The notes below the pieces were generated by a model. It was not told where the DNA came from. It saw nothing but the letters and a program-made list of their open reading frames with translations, and searched no databases. The position numbers and the translations under genes are program-made. A stretch of DNA of 34,469 nt, from positions 1-34,469 of the forward strand of contig VFZQ01000002.1 in the NCBI GenBank assembly GCA_016871135.1. The letters are read 5' to 3'. This DNA comes from Acidobacteriota bacterium (GTDB lineage Bacteria; Acidobacteriota; Terriglobia; Bryobacterales; Bryobacteraceae). Shown one piece after another: positions 21,868 through 29,096 of this stretch; the stretch's first letter is position 1, and the number at the start of each line of letters is the position of its first letter.

Positions 21868-23498
21868 GCCTTCTTCCCTTCCAACTGCCAACGCGTAAAC
21901 GGCGAGCGCGCCCCTTGAATATTCACGTTCAACAGGTAGGGAAGCTTGCTGGCGAATGCGCGTTGCAGCGCCGGGCCGACCTGTTCGACGGTGTCGATTG
22001 TTTCGCCGCCGCCGCCAAAGCCTTGGCAAACGATGTCGTACCGAGTGCGGCGCAGTTCGCAGGCCGTTGTCGTACCTTGTGTCGCACCCTGTAGCTCGCG
22101 CTCCAGTCCCCAGCCGCCGTCGTTGCCGACGACGATTACAACGGGCACGCCGTAGCGCACCAGCGTGTCGAGTTCGGCGATGTAAAAGCCGAGTGAGCCA
22201 TCGCCGGTGAGCATCATGACGGGCTGTTTTGGACGCGCCATCTGCTGGGACATTGCGTTTGGCAGAGCGGCGCCGATGGTCGCCATCGGGCCAAGCCGCA
22301 GCCATCCGCCTGGATGCAACGCGGGCATCATCGCGCGACCCCAGTGAATGAAATCACCGCCGTCCCAACTGAGCAGCGGAGAGACCGGCAGCGTACGGCG
22401 CATCTCGGCGTAGAACGCCGCGGGATGCAGCAGAGGGCCGGATACCTCGACGGTTTCAAGCTCCTTGATCCACGTCTTGCGCCACACCGCGAGTTGCTTC
22501 AACCACGCTTTGCGCGGCTCCCACGCCTTGGCCGGCGTTGCCGCTTCGAGGAAAAGCCGCGCGTCCGACAGCACGCCGAGTTCGATATCGCGCGTGTTGC
22601 CGAATTCGGGCGCGTGGACATCGACCTGAATGATCTTCGCGTTCTTGTTCAACAGGCGCGGCCCGCCCATCGCCAAGCGGTAATCGATGCGCTTGCCGAT
22701 CACGAGGATTACGTCGGCCTCTTGAAACGCCGGCACACAGCCGCGGTTTAGCGCGGGATCGGCGTACGGCGCATTCGCTATGACGCCGCGCGCCATCGTG
22801 ACATCGAAGTATGGCAGTGCGGTTTGCTTCAGGAATTTCTTCAGTGCGATGCCGGCATCGCTCCACCACACGCCGCTGCCGCCAATAACGACAGGCTTTT
22901 CGGCCTTGCGCAACAGTTCCATTGCCCGCGCGGGCGATTCGCAAGCGGCGCTGGTCCGATCGGCGCGCGGTACGCGCAACGGCGCGTCGGTCTTGCCGGT
23001 GAAGACGCTGACGGGAATCGACAGATGCGAGACTCCATAGCGTCCGTGGAAGCATTCGTTGAACGCGCGGCCGAGTGCGAACGGCACCTGCGCGGGCGTC
23101 GCCACCAAGTGCGCGAACTTGCAGGCGGGCGCCGCCATGCCGACTTGATCGACATCTTGAAACACGATGCGATGGCGCATGTCGGCGCCGGGTGCGCCGC
23201 TCACGGCGATGACCGGGCTACCGTTTGCATTCGCCGTCGCCATTCCGGTCAGCGCATTCGTATGGCCGGGGCCGCCGGTGACAAGCGCAAGCCCAGGCTT
23301 GCGTGTCATGCGGCTCCAGGCATCGGCCGCGTGGACCACGGCCGCTTCATGCCGCATGTGAATGATCTCGACGCCGCGCTTCTCAGCGACCGAGAGCACG
23401 TCGTTCAGATGGTCGCCGACAAGAGTGAAGTAGCGATCAATCCCGAGACCAAGTGTGGTTTCAACAAAGAGTTCCGCGCCAGAAGGCATGTCTGTCAT
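21864..23498 (-). CDS. Thiamine-diphosphate enzyme, HACL2/acetolactate-synthase-like
   Basis: From the ATG at 23498 the product has 544 residues; ATGs at 23513 and 23489 are alternatives. It has the three-domain layout of acetolactate-synthase relatives. The catalytic glutamate E51 lies in HMRHEAAVVHAADAW. A central cofactor-like domain follows. The C-terminal TPP-binding domain carries GDGSLGFYIAELDTLVRYG and VVGNDGGWG. Retained Glu argues against glyoxylate carboligase, which has Val there. The WDGGDF and VGNDGGW segments resemble human ILVBL/HACL2, a 2-hydroxyacyl-CoA lyase, so cleavage of a 2-hydroxyacyl-CoA or oxalyl-CoA is possible. No signal peptide is seen. It is the first gene of a three-enzyme operon and divergent from galE. 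Confidence 0.9.
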   Translation of the reverse strand: MTDMPSGAELFVETTLGLGIDRYFTLVGDHLNDVLSVAEKRGVEIIHMRHEAAVVHAADAWSRMTRKPGLALVTGGPGHTNALTGMATANANGSPVIAVSGAPGADMRHRIVFQDVDQVGMAAPACKFAHLVATPAQVPFALGRAFNECFHGRYGVSHLSIPVSVFTGKTDAPLRVPRADRTSAACESPARAMELLRKAEKPVVIGGSGVWWSDAGIALKKFLKQTALPYFDVTMARGVIANAPYADPALNRGCVPAFQEADVILVIGKRIDYRLAMGGPRLLNKNAKIIQVDVHAPEFGNTRDIELGVLSDARLFLEAATPAKAWEPRKAWLKQLAVWRKTWIKELETVEVSGPLLHPAAFYAEMRRTLPVSPLLSWDGGDFIHWGRAMMPALHPGGWLRLGPMATIGAALPNAMSQQMARPKQPVMMLTGDGSLGFYIAELDTLVRYGVPVVIVVGNDGGWGLERELQGATQGTTTACELRRTRYDIVCQGFGGGGETIDTVEQVGPALQRAFASKLPYLLNVNIQGARSPFTRWQLEGKKA

Positions 23499-23511
23499 AC
23501 TAAGTCTTTTC

Positions 23512-24480
23512 ATGCCTAGAATTCTTGTGACCGGCGGCGCGGGTTATATCGGCTCCCATACTGTCCATCAACTGCGCACGCAAGGCTTTGATACGATCGT
23601 GGTCGATGACCTCTCCAAAGGTCACGCAGCCTCGGTGCCCGCCGAGGCATTGCACGTTGGGTCGATCTTCGATCGGTCGCAATTGATCGAAATTTTGTGC
23701 GGCGAGCGGATCGACGCGGTGGTGCACTTTGCGGCGTTCATCGCCGTCGGTGAGTCGACGCGCGAACCGCAGCGTTACTTTCATAACAACGTCAGCGGCA
23801 GCCTGGCTCTCCTCTCGGCGATGTCCGAAGCTGGCGTGAACAAACTCGTGTTCTCGTCAACGGCCGCGGTCTACGGCAACATCGACGTCTCTCCGATTCC
23901 CGAAGATACCCGTTACGATCCCGCCAATCCTTATGGCGAAACGAAAGTGATGGTGGAGCGCGTGTTGCACTGGCTCGACCAGTGTGCCGGTCTGCGCAGC
24001 GTGCGATTGCGCTACTTCAACGCCTGCGGCGCTAATCCCGATGCGGGTCTCGGCGAGCGCCACGATCCGGAAACGCATCTCATTCCACTTCTATTTCGCG
24101 CGATTCTCACCGGCAAGCCGATCACACTTTTCGGCGACGACTATCCCACGCCCGACGGCACCTGCATCCGCGACTACATTCACGTCGACGATCTCGCCAA
24201 CGCGCACATCGCGGCGCTGAAGCACTTGCTCGAGGGCGGCTCGTCGGACGTGTTCAACGTTGGAACTGGTGAAGGCCTTTCCGTGAAAGAAGTGCTCGCC
24301 GCCGTTGAGCGCGTTACCGGTCGAAAGGTGCCCCATGTCATCGGACCCCGCCGCGAAGGCGATCCCGCGCGGCTTGTCGCGGATTCGACAAAGCTTCGCC
24401 GCGCGCTCGGCTGGCAGCCGGTGCGATCGACGCTAGACGACATCATTCGTGACGCGTGGACATTCGAAACTAGAGCTTGA
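23512..24480 (+). CDS. galE: UDP-glucose 4-epimerase
   Basis: GalE interconverts UDP-glucose and UDP-galactose (or the N-acetyl forms) for sugar metabolism and cell-surface glycans. The 322-residue product starts MPRILVTGGAGYIGSH with the NAD-binding GxxGxxG. It has the catalytic Ser/Thr region FSSTAAVYG and the YxxxK pair Y141/K145 in NPYGETK. It also has the substrate loop HDPETHLIPLLFRA and the family sequence DGTCIRDYIHVDDLA. The ATG at 23512 is only 14 nt from the divergent thiamine-enzyme start, and no strong ribosome site is seen. The end overlaps the convergent membrane-protein gene by 11 nt. Confidence 0.96.
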   Translation: MPRILVTGGAGYIGSHTVHQLRTQGFDTIVVDDLSKGHAASVPAEALHVGSIFDRSQLIEILCGERIDAVVHFAAFIAVGESTREPQRYFHNNVSGSLALLSAMSEAGVNKLVFSSTAAVYGNIDVSPIPEDTRYDPANPYGETKVMVERVLHWLDQCAGLRSVRLRYFNACGANPDAGLGERHDPETHLIPLLFRAILTGKPITLFGDDYPTPDGTCIRDYIHVDDLANAHIAALKHLLEGGSSDVFNVGTGEGLSVKEVLAAVERVTGRKVPHVIGPRREGDPARLVADSTKLRRALGWQPVRSTLDDIIRDAWTFETRA

Positions 24481-25579
24481 AGAAGATCTTCCGCTGATAG
24501 AGCCAGTAGCACATCCCCCACATCACGGCCATGATTGTGAGGTTGTATGGGATCGCGCCCACCGGGCCGAGGAACGCGAACTTGCCGGTGAAGTTGCCGA
24601 TGCCACGTGCGAGCCAGCCGTGTAACACCTGCGAGAAGCTGTAGATGAAAATGCAGTTGACGCCGACCACGGCGGCCGGGAACGTCCAGCCTTTTGCCTG
24701 CTTCACTTCGATCAGCCAGTAACACGCCGCGAAGGCGGCAAGCACCCATCCGGCGCTGAAGAAGGTGAAGGATCCCAACCACAGCCTTTTGACCATCGGG
24801 ATCATCGGCGCAAGTGCGAGTCCGAGAGCGAAACACGCGGCCGAACAACCTGCGAGAATGCGAAGCCGCTTGCCGTGTTCGGCTTCGTTTTGCAAGAGCA
24901 GGCCGGTCCAGGCGCCGAACAGAACCGTGATCGCGTTGCCCAGGAAGTTCAGCGTGGTGTAGAAACCGGAGTGGTTGTAGCCGAGGATGGCGTAGTCGAG
25001 TTGCTGGCCGACATTGCCGGTTTGCGCGAACACGCCGCCGGGCGCGGGGAAGAGATAGAACAGCGCATGATGCAGCGCCATCAGCCCGAGTGCCGTAACA
25101 GCCTGCGCTTTGAACGGCAATCGAAGTATAGAAAAGACGAGAACGTAGGAGAACGCGATCTGGCAGAGCACGTTGATGAACTGCATGCGCAGCGGTTGCG
25201 TTGTGTTCCAGTTCGAGAGCACGTTCGACAAAACCAGCAGCGCCGCCGCGCGCCAGAGGACGTGCTTGAAGAGTTGAGCGTGCGTCGCGCCCTTGCACAA
25301 CCGGATGGCGGAAGCAAGCGGAATCGCAACGCCGACGATGAAAGTGAAAGCGGGCTGGATCAGATCCCAGAGCGTGCAGCCGGCCCAGGCCGCGTGCTCG
25401 AACTGATCGGCCAGCCACGCCATGCTGGCGTTGTCCCTGAAGGCATCCCGGATTCCAAAGCCGTGGGAGATGAGCAGTAGCATCGTCAGGCCGCGGAAGA
25501 CGTCGAGCGATTCGAGGCGCGCGGGTGCGGTGTCCAGGCGTTCGGCTTGGCGGATTGGAGCTTCGGCGGTTGCGGCCAT
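24470..25579 (-). CDS. DUF5009/HGSNAT-like multispanning membrane protein
   Basis: The 369-residue product has about ten hydrophobic helices and the opening motif RLESLDVFRGLTMLLLISHG, typical of the heparan-alpha-glucosaminide acetyltransferase-like (COG4299/DUF5009) family. A conserved N-terminal loop, WAGCTLWDLIQPAFTFIVG, matches the family region with the charged residues used for acetyl transfer. Members acetylate sugars across the membrane from acetyl-CoA, or are of unknown activity. The first 24 residues are polar and cytoplasmic. It follows the S41 peptidase gene by 13 nt on the same strand, so cotranscription is likely. A role in modifying periplasmic sugars is inferred from family only. 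Confidence 0.87.
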   Translation of the reverse strand: MAATAEAPIRQAERLDTAPARLESLDVFRGLTMLLLISHGFGIRDAFRDNASMAWLADQFEHAAWAGCTLWDLIQPAFTFIVGVAIPLASAIRLCKGATHAQLFKHVLWRAAALLVLSNVLSNWNTTQPLRMQFINVLCQIAFSYVLVFSILRLPFKAQAVTALGLMALHHALFYLFPAPGGVFAQTGNVGQQLDYAILGYNHSGFYTTLNFLGNAITVLFGAWTGLLLQNEAEHGKRLRILAGCSAACFALGLALAPMIPMVKRLWLGSFTFFSAGWVLAAFAACYWLIEVKQAKGWTFPAAVVGVNCIFIYSFSQVLHGWLARGIGNFTGKFAFLGPVGAIPYNLTIMAVMWGMCYWLYQRKIFFKL

Positions 25580-25592
25580 GGCCGGGATTGTA

Positions 25593-27296
25593 TCAGTTAC
25601 CGGCCAGGTGGTCGAGCGCCGCCTTCGTAAAAGCGGCGACGAAATCGGCGCCGTTGTTGATGAGGTTGTCGCGGGTCTGGTAGTCGTAGACGATGTCGGG
25701 CGTAACGCCGACGTTTTCGATGTAGCGCGAGGCGGGGAAGCCTGGGGCCGAGCGCATCTCGGGGCGGACGAGCATGGTTGGCGTCATCGACACCGCCCCT
25801 TCGGAATAGAACCCAGCTTCGAATTGAATCGTCGATCCGCCCGCGCCCGCGGTGCGGTAACCGAAGATCTTGCCGCGCTTGTTGTCTTGGACCAGCGCGG
25901 CGAACATGTCACCGGCGGAGGCCGTAAACTCATCGGTGAGCAAGAGGACTGGTTTTGTGTACGACAGTGGCGCTCCATTGCGATCGCGGGCCGGCGCGGC
26001 TTCGAGTCCATCCTGGCAGAAGGGCATTGTGCCCGTACGTCCGCGATTTTCCGAATACGCCGCTTCAATGTCCTTAAGCAATGCCGCGTACAGTTTTTGT
26101 TCGTCAGCCGAACCGAAGTCGAGCGCCCCCTGGTACGCGTCGCGCCACGCAAGCACGTCGAACAGCGTCGGCCGGTATTCGAGGCCAAAGACCTGGAAGT
26201 TGCGGGTCATCAGATAGCCAAGCATGCCCTCCGCATAACACCCAAAGCCGCCACCATTGCGTGTGATGTCGACGATCAGGACATCGGTGTTGGCCTGCAT
26301 GAAAGCGATTTCGGTCTGAAACTGGCGCAGCGCCGAGTTGACAACGCCGAAGCTGCCGAGGTTAAACGTTCCGACTCGAATGAAGCCGATGCGCTTGCCT
26401 TCCGCGGTCCACGTCCCGGAGTAATAGAAGTCGGCGCGCGACCGGCCGAGGCGTTGCTGAAAAATAGCAGGGAGTCGAAATATCGGATCGCGCGCGTGAA
26501 ATCCGCGCAGATGTTTCGATGGCCGAGCCACGTTGTTTTGCAGTTTGATCCAGGGCTTCTTCCAGGACGGCACCTCCTCGCCAATCACTTCCTCTACGTC
26601 GCTGTGTTTCTCCGCGGCGCGCCCGAGGCGGAAGTTGGGGAGCGGGCCGAGCTTCGTGATCGGCGTGCCCTCCTTGTCCCAATCGATGGTGTAGCTTTTC
26701 TCGGCGCCGTCGGCCCTGCGGATCAGTAGCGTCGCCGAATTCCCGAGTTCGGGCGAACGCGGCTGCACTCCCTGCGTGCGGTAGGTCACGTAGTCGGCGG
26801 CCCAGCGGCGCGTTGAACGTGGGTTACCGAAAACGTTCATTCTCGCGATCTCGTCGATGACCTGCGCGACAGGTCTGCCGTCGATCTGCAAGATCTCGTC
26901 GCCAACGGCAAAGTCGAACGTTCGCGCGGGCAGGTGGTTGCGGTCGATGGACTCAATCAGCAGTTTGCCGTCGTAAATGTCGCTGAACAGATGCAGGTCG
27001 GCCGAGAAATCGGAGTTCAAGATGTAATAACTGTGCACGTCGTTGAGCTTGGCGACGTACTCGTTGACGATCTCCAGATACGCCAGATCATCCTTGCTCG
27101 CGCGAATCCGCTCCATCCAAGGCCGCAGATCGAACAGGTCGAAGCCGAGATTATCGCGCTTCCATTCATAGGGCGCGTACTGCTTGGCGTAGGCGCTGGC
27201 GATGGTCTGAAAGTCGATCGCCTTCTGCTCCGGCGTCAACTGCGCCGCGAGCGGCAGGGTGATGGCTGCAAGCAGCGCGAGTCTGGAAATATACAA
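25593..27296 (-). CDS. Secreted S41-family (tail-specific) peptidase
   Basis: The chosen start is the TTG at 27296. It has AAGGAG 7 nt upstream and opens directly onto a signal peptide (YISRLALLAAITLPLAAQ); the frame runs back to 27503 but that is antisense to the neighbour. The product has 567 residues. An N-terminal helical region is followed by a PDZ-like segment around residues 125-215 (AVGDEILQIDGRPVAQV) and then the S41 protease domain. The catalytic serine is probably S460 in DEFTASAGDMFAAL. GGGFGCYAEGML lies earlier in the domain. C-terminal peptidases process envelope proteins; the substrate is unknown. No unambiguous catalytic lysine was identified. Confidence 0.88.
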   Translation of the reverse strand: MYISRLALLAAITLPLAAQLTPEQKAIDFQTIASAYAKQYAPYEWKRDNLGFDLFDLRPWMERIRASKDDLAYLEIVNEYVAKLNDVHSYYILNSDFSADLHLFSDIYDGKLLIESIDRNHLPARTFDFAVGDEILQIDGRPVAQVIDEIARMNVFGNPRSTRRWAADYVTYRTQGVQPRSPELGNSATLLIRRADGAEKSYTIDWDKEGTPITKLGPLPNFRLGRAAEKHSDVEEVIGEEVPSWKKPWIKLQNNVARPSKHLRGFHARDPIFRLPAIFQQRLGRSRADFYYSGTWTAEGKRIGFIRVGTFNLGSFGVVNSALRQFQTEIAFMQANTDVLIVDITRNGGGFGCYAEGMLGYLMTRNFQVFGLEYRPTLFDVLAWRDAYQGALDFGSADEQKLYAALLKDIEAAYSENRGRTGTMPFCQDGLEAAPARDRNGAPLSYTKPVLLLTDEFTASAGDMFAALVQDNKRGKIFGYRTAGAGGSTIQFEAGFYSEGAVSMTPTMLVRPEMRSAPGFPASRYIENVGVTPDIVYDYQTRDNLINNGADFVAAFTKAALDHLAGN

Positions 27297-27356
27297 TTTT
27301 GATCTCCTTGGCCAGCTTAGCAGCGTTGCACTTGGTACAATGGCCATTCCCGCTTT

Positions 27357-27737
27357 ATGGTTCAAGCGATACTCCGATTCTACAGTTACGTTTTCCAATT
27401 GCTCGTCTCGCTCGGCGCTCTTGGCGTTGGGCTGGTGGCCGCAATGAGTGAGAACACGACGTTCCAGTTCGAGTTCCTGCCGTGGTCCCCCAAGGAGCTT
27501 CAAAACTGGTTGCTCGTACTCGGCGCGATTGGCGTTGCAACTGTGGTGTTAGCTTTCAAGGGAAAGATGAAATTCCTGTTCCTGGCGTGGACGCTGGTAG
27601 TGACAGGGCTTGTTGTGCGCGGAATTTTCTTTTCGAGCTATCGATTTGACGGCGAAGCGGATTTCCAGTGGGCGCTAGGTTTTCTAGTTGGCGTCTTGGC
27701 GACTGTCCTCGGCGCGTGGAGCCGCGCGCGGAGCTAA
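27357..27737 (+). CDS. Small four-helix membrane protein of unknown function
   Basis: The 126-residue product has four predicted membrane helices: about 10-30 (YVFQLLVSLGALGVGLVAAM), 50-66 (LLVLGAIGVATVVLAFK), 70-90 (FLFLAWTLVVTGLVVRGIFF) and 105-122 (ALGFLVGVLATVLGAW). Short loops hold the few charges, and the C-terminus is basic (SRARS). No family is recognised. It is divergent from the S41 peptidase, with 60 nt between the starts; a TACAAT box lies there but lacks a matching -35. Its stop overlaps that of the convergent DUF1501 gene. Confidence 0.75.
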   Translation: MVQAILRFYSYVFQLLVSLGALGVGLVAAMSENTTFQFEFLPWSPKELQNWLLVLGAIGVATVVLAFKGKMKFLFLAWTLVVTGLVVRGIFFSSYRFDGEADFQWALGFLVGVLATVLGAWSRARS

Positions 27738-29092
27738 TCCCACAGCTCGTGCACGGGCCCGTATAGATCGCGATCCGCAAACGGCACGTATTCAAAGCCG
27801 CGGCCCGTCGGATCGTCGCGGCGAATGGTCGTCCAGTCGATGCCGAGCGCTGAGTAAATCGTCGCTTCGATGTCTTCGGCGCGGATGTCGCGATCGCGAC
27901 CCCAGCCGAACTCGCGCGATTCGGCGCCGCGGTCGTCGGTAACCCCGATCGCCCGCCGGCCGCGAATGCGGGCGCCGGCCCACAGCGCCGCTTGCTGCAT
28001 GAAGTGGTCGCGCCCATTCTGGGCGTTCGGATTGTTGATCGTCCGGCCAAACTCGCCCATCGCCAGGATTAGCGTGCGGTCGAGCAGTCCATCGGTCTTC
28101 AAATCCGCAATCAGAGTGCCGAGCGCGGCGTCGAACTGCCGGCCCGTGGAGTTCGCATTGCCCGCGTTCAAGCCGGCCGTGTAAATGTTCGCGTGCATGT
28201 CCCAGCCGCCGGAAGTAATCTGGACGAATCGCGTGCCCTTCTTGGCGCGCAGCAGATTGCGCGCGGCGATGCAGGCATTGCCGAAACCGGAGTTGCCGTA
28301 GCGGACGCGCTCGGCTTGATCGAACGTGAAAATGCGGTTGACATCGGCGTTGTACATCAATCGCCGCGCGCTGTCGTTCCACTTTGCGACCTCAACGGAC
28401 ACCGACCCGGTCACGCCGGCATCGCGCGTTTCCTTGTCCATGTCGAGCAGCATGCCGTAGCGGCGCTCGAAGATCGTTTGGTTGTCGAAGTGCGAAGTAT
28501 TGCCGAGCCCGCCGCCGCCGGGACTGACATAAAACGGCGCGTGCTCCGGCGCGAGATAACCCTGCGCGGGACCGCCACCGGTGTTGAGCGACAAGAATGC
28601 GGGAAGCGTCTGATCGGTGTTCTTCGGCCCGAGTTCCAACGACACCACCGAACCGATATGCGGCGCGATGCGCGCCAGTCCGGAAACCGGATTGCGGCCG
28701 ATTTGCAGCCACGTCTGCGCGAGCCCGTGCGCGGTGGCCCACGGTTTGATCGAACGCATCAGCGAAATCGAATCGATCTGCTCGGCGAGCTTCGGAAATA
28801 AGCCGGGCGCGAATGACATGCCGTCGTACGTCGTCGCCTCATAGTTGGCGGGCAGCCAGGGGCCGGTTTTCAAATCGAACGTATCGATGTGGCTCGGCCC
28901 GCCGTTCATGAGAATGAAGATGACGTTGTCGGCGGTGGCTTTCGTCGCGGGCGCCGCGTAGGCGATGCGCTCCATCGGGCGCTCGGGCAACAGGAAGTAG
29001 CCGCCAACGGCCGATGCCGCGTGCCGGAAGAAGACGCGGCGGTTGATGTGCGGCGCGCGCCAGAATCGTTGACCTTGAATGGGGTTCGGCAT
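27734..29092 (-). CDS. DUF1501 family protein with Tat-like signal
   Basis: The 452-residue product starts with a leader of about 45 residues containing NRRVFFRHAASAVGGYFLL, a twin-arginine-type signal. The body is the DUF1501 fold, related to sulfatases and alkaline phosphatases: NVIFILMNGGPSHIDTFDLK, then LMRSIKPWATAHG, QITSGGWDMHANIY, and LILAMGEFGRTIN with QNGRDHF. The GGWD-H and GEFGR-GRDH residues would be metal ligands. The gene follows the DUF1549/1553 gene by 4 nt, with AAGGA in that gene's end as ribosome site. The two families occur together widely in Planctomycetota and Acidobacteriota, and the function of the pair is not established. Export could use the Tat genes at 8802-10465. 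Confidence 0.92.
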   Translation of the reverse strand: MPNPIQGQRFWRAPHINRRVFFRHAASAVGGYFLLPERPMERIAYAAPATKATADNVIFILMNGGPSHIDTFDLKTGPWLPANYEATTYDGMSFAPGLFPKLAEQIDSISLMRSIKPWATAHGLAQTWLQIGRNPVSGLARIAPHIGSVVSLELGPKNTDQTLPAFLSLNTGGGPAQGYLAPEHAPFYVSPGGGGLGNTSHFDNQTIFERRYGMLLDMDKETRDAGVTGSVSVEVAKWNDSARRLMYNADVNRIFTFDQAERVRYGNSGFGNACIAARNLLRAKKGTRFVQITSGGWDMHANIYTAGLNAGNANSTGRQFDAALGTLIADLKTDGLLDRTLILAMGEFGRTINNPNAQNGRDHFMQQAALWAGARIRGRRAIGVTDDRGAESREFGWGRDRDIRAEDIEATIYSALGIDWTTIRRDDPTGRGFEYVPFADRDLYGPVHELWD

Positions 29093-29096
29093 GGCG

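Noticed and set aside
21864-23498. Glyoxylate carboligase (Gcl) next to a Hyi-like protein
   Set aside because: The Gcl-Hyi neighbourhood is suggestive, but the enzyme keeps the catalytic Glu that Gcl replaces with Val, and the WDGGDF and VGNDGGW segments fit ILVBL/HACL2-like proteins better.
27297-27356. TACAAT as a -10 promoter box for the small membrane protein
   Set aside because: No acceptable -35 hexamer exists at 16-18 nt; the nearby TTGCAC is only 4 nt away.
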